NCBI GenBank assembly: GCA_964351865.1
Contig: CAYGPJ010000022.1
Coordinates: forward strand, 3,357-67,356
Source: JBCDJI01 sp964351865
Lineage (GTDB): Bacteria; Verrucomicrobiota; Verrucomicrobiia; Methylacidiphilales; JBCBYL01
Direction of reading: 5' to 3'
DNA: 64,000 bases
Shown here piece after piece: positions 7,190 through 16,803 of this stretch. The notes under the pieces are model-generated. The model saw only the letters and a program-made list of their open reading frames with translations, did no database searches and was not told where the DNA came from. The first letter of the stretch is position 1. Each line of letters opens with the position of its first letter. Made by a program: the position numbers and the translations under genes.

Positions 7190-8302
7190 TTGAAAATTCT
7201 CTACAAATATCTTACCACGCAAATCCTGCTGACCAGTCTGGCTGCCATCGCCGTTCTGACCTCGATTCTGGTGCTGGGAAATGCCTTCCAACGCGTCTTC
7301 GATCTGCTGGTCAATCACGACGTGCCATTGCTGCTGATCCTGAAAATGCTTTTTCTGCTGATCCCGGCTGCCCTGACCTTCACCATCCCGTGGGGCATGT
7401 TGATCGCTATTCTGGTGGTCTTCGGGCGACTGTGCCATGATCAGGAGATGACGGCCATCCGCGCCGCCGGCATCGGGCTGGTGCCGTTTGCCGCTCCGGT
7501 GATTCTCTTCAGCCTGCTCTTGACCGGCATCAGCTTCTACAACAACGCCTTTCTCGCCCCCAGCGCGATGACCAACTTCAAGCTGACACTGGTCGACCTC
7601 GGGCGCAACAACCCCACCATGTTCATTCGCGCGCAGGAACCGATCAAACAGTTCGGCAACATGCGGATCTTCATCGACCACAAACAAGGCAGTCGCGTCA
7701 ACGGCATCCACATCTGGGAAGTGGATGAAAATGGGGTGCCGCAACGCAGCATCCGGGCTGACAGCGGACTCATCTCGGCCAATCTCAGCGACAAATCGAT
7801 GACCCTCACGCTGGACAATGCGCGTCAGGAAGAGCGCGGCGACGATCCGACTGAAATCTACAAAATCCAATCCGGCATGCGTGCCTCCCAGTTGCCGATA
7901 AAAATCTCGCTGGAAGACTTGCTCGACACATCCAAGGTGGAAAGAAACATCACCGTCTGGACCATCGGTCAAATTGGCAGCGAACTTTTTTCCAACAATT
8001 CAGGATTTCAGTTGCTGCCGGTGCTGACCGAATTTCAACGGCGGCTGGCCATGTCCTGTGCCTGCTTCACCTTTGCGCTGGTGGGCATCCCGATCGCCAT
8101 GAGCGCCGGGCGCAAGGAGACCTCCATCAGTTTCGTCATCAGCCTCGGGATTGCCGTCAGTTATTATATTCTGGTGATCGTGGCGCTGGCGCTGAAGGAA
8201 AAGGCATCGGCATATCCGGAACTGATCATCTGGGCCCCGAATCTCATCTTCCAGATCGCAGGCTTTCTGCTGCTGTGGAAGGTAAATAAGACGCCGTTTT
8301 AA
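7190..8302 (+). CDS. LptF/LptG (YjgP/YjgQ) family lipopolysaccharide export permease
   Basis: A 370-residue protein with the family layout. Three N-terminal transmembrane segments (LLTSLAAIAVLTSILVLGNA; LKMLFLLIPAALTFTIPWGM; FAAPVILFSLLLTGISFY) precede a periplasmic beta-jellyroll (about residues 125-265). C-terminal membrane segments follow (FTFALVGIPIAMSAGR; VISLGIAVSYYILVIVALAL; LIFQIAGFLLLW). Known: these permeases work with LptB2 to move LPS from the inner membrane to the Lpt bridge. LptF cannot be told from LptG here. The start is a TTG (no in-frame ATG fits the first helix). No partner permease is adjacent. Confidence 0.85.
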   Translation: MKILYKYLTTQILLTSLAAIAVLTSILVLGNAFQRVFDLLVNHDVPLLLILKMLFLLIPAALTFTIPWGMLIAILVVFGRLCHDQEMTAIRAAGIGLVPFAAPVILFSLLLTGISFYNNAFLAPSAMTNFKLTLVDLGRNNPTMFIRAQEPIKQFGNMRIFIDHKQGSRVNGIHIWEVDENGVPQRSIRADSGLISANLSDKSMTLTLDNARQEERGDDPTEIYKIQSGMRASQLPIKISLEDLLDTSKVERNITVWTIGQIGSELFSNNSGFQLLPVLTEFQRRLAMSCACFTFALVGIPIAMSAGRKETSISFVISLGIAVSYYILVIVALALKEKASAYPELIIWAPNLIFQIAGFLLLWKVNKTPF

Positions 8303-8384
8303 GGTAGTGCGCTTTGTCCCAAAGCGGCTGGTTCCAGAAGGTGTGGATCTCGGGAAAGCGCTTTGGGGACAAAGCGCACTACCT
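8302..8384. repeat. Long inverted repeat built of two GTAG-headed TCN-loop hairpins
   Basis: 25/26-nt arms with one bulge around a 32-nt spacer, filling the gap between two convergent genes. Each arm is itself GTAG plus stem CGCTTTG/CAAAGCG. It could act as a bidirectional barrier to transcription, but there is no T-run. Confidence 0.8.
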
Positions 8385-8392
8385 AAAGCCCC

Positions 8393-10213
8393 CTAAACCA
8401 GCAACTCTCTCAACTCCGACACCCGCTGCTTGAACAGATCCAAGGCGGCGACCACTGGTGTCGGATTGCTGAGATCGACGCCAGCCAGTTTCAACGTGTC
8501 CAACGGATATTTCGATCCCCCGGACTTCAAAAAAGTCAGAAACTCTTCGGTTTCTTGGCCATCCCCCTGCAGCACTCGTTGTGAGAGCGCGATCGCTGCC
8601 GAAATACCGGTCGAATATTTGTACACGTAGAACGCATGATAGAAATGTGGAATGCGCAGGCACTCCAGATCCAGCATCGGATCCAATGTCAATTCCGGCC
8701 CGTGGTAGGCCTGTAGCAGTTCGTGGTAAATGTCGGTGAACGAATCCAACGTCAGCGCGTCGCCACTTTCTTCCGCCTGATGGATCTTGAGTTCAAACTC
8801 CGCAAACATCGTCTGCCGGATCAGGGTCGAGCGAATGTCGTCGATCTGGCGATTGATAATATACGCCTTCATCTTCGGATCTTCGGTGGTTTCCAGCAGG
8901 TGATGGGTCAGCAGTTCTTCGTTGAAGGTGGAAGCCACTTCCGCCAGGAAGATCGGATACTGATAATACTGATACGGTTGATATTTCTGCGAATACCAGG
9001 AATGCATCGAGTGCCCGGCTTCATGGGCCAGCGTGTACACATCAGAAAACACATCCTCTTTGTAATTCATCAACATGTAGGGAGGATTGCCGTAACTGCT
9101 GCTGGAGAAAGCTCCGCTGCGTTTGCCCTTGGTCTCGTAACGATCCACCCAGCGATCCGCAAAGCCATCGCGCAAGACGCTGACATATTCATCGCCCAGT
9201 GGTTTGACTCCGGCCAGTACCAGTTCCACCGCCTCATCAAAACTGGTGGTGAGTGTGAAATCCTTCACCATCGGCACGTAGGTGTCGTAGGCATGCAGTT
9301 CGGAAACTCCGAGCACTTCTTTGCGCAGTTGGTAATATTCAGAAACCGCATCGGCATAACCTCGCACGGTCGCAATCAGATTCTCATAGACCGCCAGCGG
9401 CATGTTGTCGGAGAACAGGGATTTCTCGACCGCCGAGGGATAATTACGAACCCGGGCATTAAAGACATCCGCCTTGACCGAATGCGTCAGGGTGGAAGCG
9501 ATGGTGAAACGATGCTCGTGGAATTCCTGATAATACTGATCGAACGCGGCTTTACGCAGTCGCTGATCCGACTTCACCAGAAAAGAAGAAAACGCCCCGT
9601 GCGACAGTTCGATTGTTTTGCCCTTTTCGTCTTCGATGGTTCCAAAGGTGAGGTCGACGTTATTGAGCTGGGAAAACGCGTCTTCAGCGGCCCCCATCGG
9701 CAAGGAGGCCATCGCCAGAATGCGTTCTTCTTTGGTGCTCAATACATGCGGGCGGTATCGGCGCAACTTCTGTAAATTGACATGCCACTCGTTTAAAGAC
9801 TCATCCGCCAGCCATGCCGCAAACGTTTCATCCGAGACCGACTGCAGTTCCGGCGTCAGAAACGATGAAATCTCAGCGGACTTGGCCAGCACCTGGTGCA
9901 GCCGACCTTCTCGCTTCAAATGATGATTATCCGACGCATCTTCCGAGGTGCGTAAGGAGGCGTAGTGGTAGAGTCGCTCCACCAGGATATCGCACTCGCG
10001 ATCAAACTCCAGACACTCCAGCAACACGCCCGGCTCTTCCAGTCGCCCCTGAAAGTCCGTATATTTCGGATACAATTCCTGATAGCGCGCGAACTCGGCT
10101 TCCCAGGCTTCATTAGAGGGATACAGCCGATCCAGATCCCAGGTATCCGCCGGATCCAGTTCTGAACGGAGTCGCACTTTCCCGGAGGTTTTCTCAGCAT
10201 TGAAAAATTTCAT
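8393..10213 (-). CDS. pepF: Oligoendopeptidase F (M3 family zinc metallopeptidase)
   Basis: A 606-residue cytoplasmic peptidase cleaving short peptides. The zinc site HEAGH lies at about residues 397-401 within YTLAHEAGHSMHSWYS, and the downstream zinc glutamate is in FLAEVASTFNEELL. The N-terminus (LDPADTWDLDRLYPSNEAW) is typical of PepF. The open frame extends upstream to 10567, but that part is basic, unconserved in style and runs into a repeat element. I therefore use ATG 10213, which sits 6 nt after a -10 box and gives the normal family length of about 600 residues. Confidence 0.9.
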   Translation of the reverse strand: MKFFNAEKTSGKVRLRSELDPADTWDLDRLYPSNEAWEAEFARYQELYPKYTDFQGRLEEPGVLLECLEFDRECDILVERLYHYASLRTSEDASDNHHLKREGRLHQVLAKSAEISSFLTPELQSVSDETFAAWLADESLNEWHVNLQKLRRYRPHVLSTKEERILAMASLPMGAAEDAFSQLNNVDLTFGTIEDEKGKTIELSHGAFSSFLVKSDQRLRKAAFDQYYQEFHEHRFTIASTLTHSVKADVFNARVRNYPSAVEKSLFSDNMPLAVYENLIATVRGYADAVSEYYQLRKEVLGVSELHAYDTYVPMVKDFTLTTSFDEAVELVLAGVKPLGDEYVSVLRDGFADRWVDRYETKGKRSGAFSSSSYGNPPYMLMNYKEDVFSDVYTLAHEAGHSMHSWYSQKYQPYQYYQYPIFLAEVASTFNEELLTHHLLETTEDPKMKAYIINRQIDDIRSTLIRQTMFAEFELKIHQAEESGDALTLDSFTDIYHELLQAYHGPELTLDPMLDLECLRIPHFYHAFYVYKYSTGISAAIALSQRVLQGDGQETEEFLTFLKSGGSKYPLDTLKLAGVDLSNPTPVVAALDLFKQRVSELRELLV

Positions 10214-10219
10214 CTGAGG

Positions 10220-10247
10220 AACGTAGCGGTGATTGGAGGAAAACCAA
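10220..10247 (-). promoter_or_regulatory. Probable leaderless promoter of pepF
   Basis: Minus strand: TTGGTT (10242-10247), 16-nt spacer, TACGTT (10220-10225), 6 nt to ATG 10213. Confidence 0.55.
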
Positions 10248-10470
10248 AACGAAAAAAAGGAAGAAATTAACAGGAAGGTCGCGAAGGTTCGCAAAGTGCG
10301 GGAAAGCGACTTACCCCAAGACCACGGCAGACACGCCCCCGCTACTACCATTATAACAAAATATTTTTTTACAGTGTTTGTCCTCATCCACTGTATTGCC
10401 TTGAGATAAATATTTACCCCGTTTTCTAGTTCCCTCTTCGCGCACCTTTGCGCCCCTCTCCCGCACTTTT
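10248..10470. other. Non-coding stretch upstream of pepF
   Basis: No gene is seen. At about 10325-10348 (minus strand) there is a unit beginning GTAG and continuing with sequence similar to the right arm of the repeat at 3178-3233, probably a decayed copy of that family. The rest is featureless to my reading. Confidence 0.4.
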
Positions 10471-10674
10471 TAGTGCATTTTCGAGTTAAGTTCTCACACG
10501 GGAACCTGCGGGAAATAAATGTAGGGCGAGATTGCATCTCGCCGGGATGGAAATTGGCGAGATGCAATCTTTAGGCTACGCCTAAACTAAACAAGTTAGA
10601 AATTTATTTTGGTCGCGCTATCGCGCTGGGTTTTCTCGCCCTACATGTTAAAACATTATTTGGAAACGCTCTAG
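10471..10674. repeat. Composite 204-bp repeat element, copy B (insert in right arm)
   Basis: Near-identical to the inverse of copy C at 16860-17063. The intact REP unit is at 10521-10543. The opposite unit (10556-10644) is split by the 66-bp insert holding TTTAGGCTACGCCTAAA and CGCGCTATCGCGCTG. The outer ends are TAGTGCATTTTCGAG and TGGAAACGCTCTA. Confidence 0.88.
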
Positions 10675-10763
10675 TTTCCACCACTAATCCCTCTTGGGAC
10701 CCCGCAACCGCGTGGCTGTTTAAAAAGGTTCCCGTCGTCCCCGCTCTATGGTTTTATTTGCGC

Positions 10764-11021
10764 ATGCAGGATTATCATGCCTTTGAAGAAAAGCTGAACG
10801 AAGTTCATCAGTGGCCGTGTCCTTATGTCTTCAAGTGCATCGTGCCGTCCGGTGAAGCGGATACCTTCCGCCAGACGTATGCGGATTTTGAGATGACTCA
10901 CCGTGATTCTAAAAGCGGTAAATACGTCTCCTTCACGCTGGAATTTACCGCCCACTCCAGCGATGAAGTCGTTAATTTGTATCGCATCGCCTCCACCATT
11001 CCCGGCGCGATGGTTTTGTAA
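10764..11021 (+). CDS. DUF493 (YbeD-like) family protein
   Basis: An 85-residue ferredoxin-like ACT-fold protein: KLNEVHQWPCPYVFKCIVPS at the start and KYVSFTLEFTAHSSDEV, LYRIASTIPGAMVL at the end, the standard DUF493 pattern and length. Some members have been linked to lipoic acid metabolism; no function is assigned here. Either TTG 10758 or ATG 10764 could be the start; the ATG is used. It precedes ppc by 72 bp on the same strand and may be co-transcribed with it. Confidence 0.8.
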   Translation: MQDYHAFEEKLNEVHQWPCPYVFKCIVPSGEADTFRQTYADFEMTHRDSKSGKYVSFTLEFTAHSSDEVVNLYRIASTIPGAMVL

Positions 11022-11093
11022 TCTGACTTCTTTCCGCGCTTCCCGCGAAACGCACTTGCCTTTTCGGCCTGACATTCTCATGGTAAGCGCCCG

Positions 11094-13898
11094 ATGGGTG
11101 CCCCAAAGAATACAGATACTCAAGTGGATCGTGGATTTGCCAAAATCGATGACGATTTGGAATTTTTAATCAGCTGCTTTGCTGAAGTGTTGAGCGATCT
11201 CGGTGAAAAAGAAATCGCCGAGGCCCTGCCCTTCCTCACGATTACCGGCAAACCGAGCAAACCGATCCCCCAGCGAGTCGAACCGCGATTGGCGCAGGCC
11301 TACTCGATTGCCTTTCAATTGCTGAATATGGTGGAAGAAAATGCCGCTGCCCAGTTCCGCCGTCTGCGTGCCAGCCAGATTCCCAAGATCAACGAATCCG
11401 GCCTCTGGTCTTACAATTTACAGAAGCTGAAAAAAGCCGGGCTCACCGAAGAAGAGATCGCTCGCAGTCTGCCAGAAATTTCGGTCGAACCCGTGTTGAC
11501 CGCACATCCGACCGAAGCCAAGCGCACCTCGGTGCTCGAGCAGCACCGTGAACTCTACCTGCTGATGGTCGAACGCGAAAACAAGATGTGGACCCCGGCC
11601 GAATTACAGGCCAACCGCTTTCAGATCAAGGTGCAGTTGGAACGCCTGTGGCGCACCGGTGAATTCCGCATGAGCAAGCCGGATGTAGCCAGCGAACGCG
11701 ATACCATCATGCACTATTTAAAGAACATCTTTCCCGCCGTCTTGCCCCGACTGGATTTGCGACTTTATCAGGCATGGGAAGGTGCCGGATTTGATCCGAA
11801 GATGTTCAAGGATTACCGCGTGCATCCGAATCTCAGCTTCGGCACCTGGGTAGGTGGCGACCGCGATGGCCATCCGCTAGTGACCGCCGAAGTGACTCAG
11901 AAAACCCTTTCGGAACTCCGGTTGAACGCGTTGGCATCCCTTTACGACCGCTTATCCACCTTACCGTCCAAGCTTTCGCTGAGTAATCTGCTCAACCCGA
12001 CCCCCGAGCGGATGAAAAAGGCCATTCAGCAGATGGCAAGAGAACTCGGCCCCAGAGGCCAGCAAGCCATCGAACGCAACCCGGACGAGTCATGGCGTCA
12101 GTTTTCCAGCCTGATTCTGGCCAAGCTGCCTATCCTCAAATCCGATGCCCTCGGCTACAAATTCAACGAAGAAAGCGTGATCTACCAGCGCCCCCATGAG
12201 CTACTCAAAGATCTGGTGCTGTTGCGCGACTCGTTGATTGAAATCGGAGCAGGTCGTATTGCGGAAAAGGATGTCAATCCCATCATCCGCATCCTGGATG
12301 TCTTCGGCTTTCATCTGGCCTGTCTCGACGTGCGCCAGAACAGCTCTTTCCATGACAAAGCCGTCTCGCAACTGCTGTGCGCCGCCGGATACGATGGTGG
12401 CGACTTTGCGGACTGGACGGAAAAAGAGCGACTGAGCTTCCTGCAGAAAGAGTTGCGCTCACCGCGACCGTTCCTGCATTCAGAAATGCGGGTAGGTAAA
12501 GAGGCTGATGCGGTGCTGGATTGCTACCGCGTGCTGGCTCACTACGCCAACCAGTATGGCACCGAAGGCTTAGGCGCCCTGATCGTCAGCATGACGCGCG
12601 GCGCTTCGGATTTGTTTGTGGTCTTCCTGCTGGCTCGCGAGGCCGGACTGGCCACCTACACCGCCAAAGGCCTGAAATGCATGATGCCGGTGGTGCCGCT
12701 GTTCGAAACGATCGATGACCTCAGCAACAGCCCGGCCATCATGGATCACTTCCTGCAGCATCCGGTCAGTCGGCGCAGTCTCGCCACCCGCCCGGTTTGG
12801 CAGCCGAAAACCAGGCGCATCAAACAGATGCCGTTCCAACAGGTGATGGTCGGCTACAGCGACAGCAACAAAGATGGCGGCATCCTCTCCAGCCAGTGGC
12901 AATTGCACGAATCGCAGGAAGCGCTGGCAGTGGCCGGGCGCGAAAATGGAGTTGAGATTCGCTTTTTCCATGGACGCGGCGGCACCATCAGTCGCGGCGC
13001 CGGGCCGACCCACCGCTTCCTCGAAGCCCTGCCTTACGGGTCGTTGCACGGAGACCTGCGCATGACCGAGCAGGGAGAAACCATCGCACAAAAATATGCG
13101 AACCACCTGACGGCCACTTACAATCTGGAACTGCTGCTGGCCGGCGTCACTGGTGTCACCTTGGCACACCGCAACGGCAACCTCTCCAAAGATCGCCGCC
13201 AGATTGCCGAATCACTCACCGATTACAGCAAAACGGCTTACCGTAAATTTCTGGAACGTGACGGCTTCATCAACTTCTATCGTCAAGCCACGCCGATTGA
13301 TGCCTTGGAACAAAGCACTATCGGCTCGCGCCCGTCCCGTCGCACCGGTGCCAAATCACTGGATGATTTGCGCGCTATCCCGTGGGTATTCAGTTGGAAC
13401 CAGTCCCGCTTCTATCTGCCGGGATGGTATGGCGTCGGCTCCGCCCTGCGTCAATTGCGCGACAAGTCACCGGATGCTTACGAACAACTCCGCCGTCAGA
13501 TCGACTCATGGTCGTTCATGTATTACGTGCTGACCAACGTGGAAACCAACATCGCCAGCGCCGATCCTGAGATCTTTCGCAACTACGCCGCCTTGGTAGA
13601 GGACAAAAAACTGCGGGCAGTATTCAGTCGTGAAATCACTACTGAGTTTAATCTGACGCGCAAGATGCTCAACGATGTCTTCGGGGGAGAAGATTTGGAC
13701 CTGCGCCGTCCCCGCATGGTCAAAACGCTCAAAGTGCGTGAAAACGGGTTACGCCTGCTGCATGAACAACAATTGAGTCTGCTGCAACGCTGGCGTAAAA
13801 AGCAACAGCAGGGAAAGATCAAAGAAGCCAACGCCATGCTGCCCGACATGCGACTCTCCATCAACGCCATCGCGGCCGGTCTGCGCACGACGGGATAG
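11094..13898 (+). CDS. ppc: Phosphoenolpyruvate carboxylase
   Basis: A 934-residue enzyme carboxylating PEP to oxaloacetate to replenish the TCA cycle. All signature sites are present: VLTAHPTEAKR with the catalytic His at residue 138, GTWVGGDRDGHP, GYSDSNKDGG, FFHGRGGTISRGAGPTHRF (about residue 627) and the conserved C-terminal glycine (LRTTG). The length is normal for bacterial PEPC. Transcribed alone or with the DUF493 gene. Confidence 0.97.
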   Translation: MGAPKNTDTQVDRGFAKIDDDLEFLISCFAEVLSDLGEKEIAEALPFLTITGKPSKPIPQRVEPRLAQAYSIAFQLLNMVEENAAAQFRRLRASQIPKINESGLWSYNLQKLKKAGLTEEEIARSLPEISVEPVLTAHPTEAKRTSVLEQHRELYLLMVERENKMWTPAELQANRFQIKVQLERLWRTGEFRMSKPDVASERDTIMHYLKNIFPAVLPRLDLRLYQAWEGAGFDPKMFKDYRVHPNLSFGTWVGGDRDGHPLVTAEVTQKTLSELRLNALASLYDRLSTLPSKLSLSNLLNPTPERMKKAIQQMARELGPRGQQAIERNPDESWRQFSSLILAKLPILKSDALGYKFNEESVIYQRPHELLKDLVLLRDSLIEIGAGRIAEKDVNPIIRILDVFGFHLACLDVRQNSSFHDKAVSQLLCAAGYDGGDFADWTEKERLSFLQKELRSPRPFLHSEMRVGKEADAVLDCYRVLAHYANQYGTEGLGALIVSMTRGASDLFVVFLLAREAGLATYTAKGLKCMMPVVPLFETIDDLSNSPAIMDHFLQHPVSRRSLATRPVWQPKTRRIKQMPFQQVMVGYSDSNKDGGILSSQWQLHESQEALAVAGRENGVEIRFFHGRGGTISRGAGPTHRFLEALPYGSLHGDLRMTEQGETIAQKYANHLTATYNLELLLAGVTGVTLAHRNGNLSKDRRQIAESLTDYSKTAYRKFLERDGFINFYRQATPIDALEQSTIGSRPSRRTGAKSLDDLRAIPWVFSWNQSRFYLPGWYGVGSALRQLRDKSPDAYEQLRRQIDSWSFMYYVLTNVETNIASADPEIFRNYAALVEDKKLRAVFSREITTEFNLTRKMLNDVFGGEDLDLRRPRMVKTLKVRENGLRLLHEQQLSLLQRWRKKQQQGKIKEANAMLPDMRLSINAIAAGLRTTG

Positions 13899-13960
13899 AA
13901 AATTTGGGCATTCTCAGCGCTATCACTCCGGATATCACGCCGGATTATCTCGCCCGCTAG

Positions 13961-16075
13961 TTAAGCTTGATCCACCAGTTCCTGGCAGGCCTTCAGGTCC
14001 AGCTTGCCGCTGGCCAGCGCTGGCAGGCTTTCCACCTGAATGAATTTCTTCGGCCAGTAGAGGTTCGGCAGGCCTTTTTTCTGGAACAGGCCGCGCAGAG
14101 CAGTGCTGTCGATTTCGCTATCCACCAGCGCCACCAGCGATTCGCCTTTGGCTTCATCAGCTTTACCAAAAACCGCAACGTGCACTTCTTTACCTAGTTG
14201 TTCCTGCAGCAGCTCCGTCAGTTGGTTTTCCACGCTGCCATGCGGCACCATTTCCCCCCCAATCTTGGAGAAGCGTGAGACCCGCCCTTCGATATAAAGG
14301 AATCCATTCGCATCCAGGCGCCCGACATCGCCACTGACATACCAGCCATCCTGCAACACCTCGGCATTCTTATCCGGCAGTCCCAGATAGCCGCGGAATA
14401 CGTTGGCACCACCGAACCACAACATACCGCTCTCATTGAGTCCCAGTGGTTCTCCGGTCTCGACCGATTTCACGCGCACATCCACTCCGGGCAACAATGG
14501 CCCGACACTTCCCGTCAAACGTCCCCGCACAAAATGTTTCCTGTTCTCCAGACGATTTACCGAAACGACCGGCGTGGTTTCCGTCATCCCGTATCCTTCA
14601 CAAACCGGTATCCCGAATTTCTCTTCAAATTCATCTTTCACCGCTGGCGGTAATTTTTCCGCCCCCGTGACAGCCATCCGCAGGCTGCGCAATTGGGATT
14701 TCTTGGCTTTCTTCATCACCGAACGCAGAAAAGTCGGGGTCGTGACGTAGAGTGCGATCTGATATTTTTCAATCGCATCCAGTAACTTGCCAAAATCCAA
14801 CGGGGAGGGATAGGTCACCACTTTAGGGCCATTGATCAACGGCCACCACAAACCCACCGTAAAGCCAAAGCTGTGAAATACCGGTAAGCAACCCAGCAGT
14901 GTGGGTAGATCTTCCAGCCTCAGCGCAGCGGTAATCTGCGCCGTGTTGGAGAGAATGTTCCGGTGTGACAGCGGCACTCCTTTAGGTTCGCCAGAACTCC
15001 CACTGGTAAAGAGCAGTCCCGCTTCCTCATGATTGCCCTGCGTGGGCAGGTCCATCGTGTTCGCCAGGGTCGCTGCCGAACTCCATAAAATGGCCCAGCG
15101 CTTCTGCAACACCCCAAGCTTATCGATCGATTTCAGGATTTCAGCGATATCAATCACTTGCTCCGGCCACGGAAACTCTTTGAGTCTTCCCTGAAGCTGT
15201 CGGGCGGTAATGATCTGCCTGATTTGCCCGGTCTTCATGGCGGACTCGACCGAGGCCCGACCGACGGTGAAGTTGAGATTCACCGGAATTTTACCTGCCA
15301 GCAGGCAAGCCAGATTCGCCACGGTCGCTGCAATCCCCGGGGGCAATACGATCCCGATCCGTTGATCCCGGATGGATTTGAATTCCCGTGAAACCTGCCA
15401 TGCTATCGCCAATAGCATGCCTGCTTTCAGCGATTTACCCCCCTGCCCGGCATCGATGATGATTTCCTGAAACTGACGTTTTTTCAGGCCCTGAATACAG
15501 GCCCGCGCCAGGGTGCCCTTCAAAGCCGGATGCTCATCCAGCGCACGGGCTGAGAGCCTGAGTTGAGCTTCTTGTACTTTCTCCCGCGAATAGTCTGCGG
15601 GGGGAATGAGATCCGCAAAATAGAAGCGAACGGATTTAGCAAAAGGTTTCAACGCCAGCACCTGATAGTAGGGTGACAGGTCCAGTTCGCCATCGCGCCC
15701 GCTGACGATAACCCGTAGTGGCGCGCGCGTTTTGATCAACACCTCATTCAAATATTCAACGGAAAAACCGTGTTCTATCAGCACCACCGGCACTTCCCGG
15801 TTTAATGAATCAGAGATCCAGTCGCGGGCAGCTTGAGTATCCCCTTCAGGAATACACTCCACTCGCAGCCCACCTAACGGACCACAGGCGATCGATGCCG
15901 CAGCACTTTCATGACATAAAATCAGGAAACGCTGTGGATTAAGTTTCTGTAACGCCAACAGATCTCCATAAGTGGCATGCGGCAGGGTATAGAGATGTTT
16001 TTTCCCTTGCTCCCAGTCCGGTTCACCGAAAGCTCGTGATTGTATCCAGGGAGAAAGAAAGGTTTTTAAAAGCAT
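13961..16075 (-). CDS. Acyl-ACP/acyl-CoA synthetase-like protein with divergent N-terminal domain (Aas-like)
   Basis: A 704-residue protein. The C-terminal two thirds is an ANL adenylation domain: LLFTSGSSGEPKGVPLSHRN (A3), VCEGYGMTETTPV (A5), WYVSGDVGRLDANGFLYIEG (A7/A8) and LPALASGKLDLKA (A10 lysine). The layout of about 215 N-terminal residues plus synthetase resembles E. coli Aas (719 residues), which re-acylates lysophospholipid. The acyltransferase HX4D motif is not visible here, so that half looks degenerate or different. ATG 16075 (MLLKTFLSPWIQ) is preferred over a longer frame to 16213. The phospholipid recycling role is inference. Confidence 0.72.
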   Translation of the reverse strand: MLLKTFLSPWIQSRAFGEPDWEQGKKHLYTLPHATYGDLLALQKLNPQRFLILCHESAAASIACGPLGGLRVECIPEGDTQAARDWISDSLNREVPVVLIEHGFSVEYLNEVLIKTRAPLRVIVSGRDGELDLSPYYQVLALKPFAKSVRFYFADLIPPADYSREKVQEAQLRLSARALDEHPALKGTLARACIQGLKKRQFQEIIIDAGQGGKSLKAGMLLAIAWQVSREFKSIRDQRIGIVLPPGIAATVANLACLLAGKIPVNLNFTVGRASVESAMKTGQIRQIITARQLQGRLKEFPWPEQVIDIAEILKSIDKLGVLQKRWAILWSSAATLANTMDLPTQGNHEEAGLLFTSGSSGEPKGVPLSHRNILSNTAQITAALRLEDLPTLLGCLPVFHSFGFTVGLWWPLINGPKVVTYPSPLDFGKLLDAIEKYQIALYVTTPTFLRSVMKKAKKSQLRSLRMAVTGAEKLPPAVKDEFEEKFGIPVCEGYGMTETTPVVSVNRLENRKHFVRGRLTGSVGPLLPGVDVRVKSVETGEPLGLNESGMLWFGGANVFRGYLGLPDKNAEVLQDGWYVSGDVGRLDANGFLYIEGRVSRFSKIGGEMVPHGSVENQLTELLQEQLGKEVHVAVFGKADEAKGESLVALVDSEIDSTALRGLFQKKGLPNLYWPKKFIQVESLPALASGKLDLKACQELVDQA

Positions 16076-16386
16076 AGCAGGTTGTATCGAATTTGGGGAT
16101 TTTCCGGTCGTAGCTTGCGTGATTGCAAGCCTATTGCCTAGGTAAAAAAGCAGACGATGCACCCTCTTTTGAAGCAGATAGAATGGGGTCTCGCCGTCGA
16201 GGTAACAGCCCAATCCCCTTAAATAAAGGGAAAAACGGCATTATAGAAAAAAGATTTAAGTTGACGTCAGTACATTCGATACCCTAGAAAACAAACTTAT
16301 TCACATTTTATTCACACTGCGACAATCGCTGGAGAGTAAGAGGTGAGAAATTAAACTAAACAACAACATCAGGAGTAAACAACAAC

Positions 16387-16668
16387 ATGGCAATGAATCG
16401 TGCTCAACTCGTAGAAAAAATCCAAAAAGAACTCGGCAAAGACACCAGCAAAGCAGCAGCAGAGCGTGCGCTGGCAGCAGTTCTGACCAGCATCAAAGCT
16501 GGCGTTAAAAAAGACAAAGCTGTTCAGCTGATCGGTTTCGGAACCTTTACTGTCAAATCACGTAAAGCCCGTAAAGGCATCAACCCTAAGACCGGTGAGT
16601 CTATCAAAATTAAAGCTTCTAAGTCTGTTGGCTTCAAGCCAGGCGCTGACTTCAAGAAGAGCCTCTAA
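16387..16668 (+). CDS. hup: HU family histone-like DNA-binding protein
   Basis: A 93-residue nucleoid protein of full HU length. The beta-arm region is recognisable in IGFGTFTVKSRKARKGINPKT, followed by SIKIKASKSVGFKPG. Members bend and compact DNA non-specifically. ATG 16387 gives MAMNRAQLVEK; ATG 16393 (MNRAQLVEK) is the more usual HU start and equally possible. AGGAG at 16370-16374 is a ribosome-binding site, unlike the leaderless genes nearby. TTGACG at 16261 could be the -35 of a promoter with a leader of about 100 nt. Confidence 0.95.
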   Translation: MAMNRAQLVEKIQKELGKDTSKAAAERALAAVLTSIKAGVKKDKAVQLIGFGTFTVKSRKARKGINPKTGESIKIKASKSVGFKPGADFKKSL

Positions 16669-16729
16669 TGATTTCCTCCACAGACCTGCTTTAAATTAAG
16701 GCAGATCTGAAAAAGGATTTTGTTTTGAT

Positions 16730-16776
16730 ACACTCTGTGTCTGTCTTGCGGGATGGCACAGAGTGTTTTCATTTTT
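16730..16776 (+). terminator. Rho-independent terminator of hup
   Basis: A 10-bp perfect stem ACACTCTGTG/CACAGAGTGT with a 17-nt loop, followed by TTTCATTTTT, 62 bp after the HU stop codon. Confidence 0.85.
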
Positions 16777-16803
16777 GGGCACGATTGCGGCACGATGAGG
16801 CCC

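Noticed and set aside
7124..7972. 282-residue open frame antisense to the Lpt permease gene
   Set aside because: Codon pattern is a shadow of the sense frame; His/Asp/Gln-rich with no fold; the sense frame has clear family features.
8723..9775. 350-residue open frame antisense to pepF
   Set aside because: A shadow frame on the opposite strand of a confidently identified gene.
10214..10567. 118-residue N-terminal extension of PepF
   Set aside because: It enters the composite repeat, is rich in Arg/Cys and lies upstream of the promoter-ATG pair at 10213; family length fits the shorter form.
13899..13960. Short in-frame stretch after ppc resembling a coding remnant
   Set aside because: Only about 17 codons with no start; too short to support.
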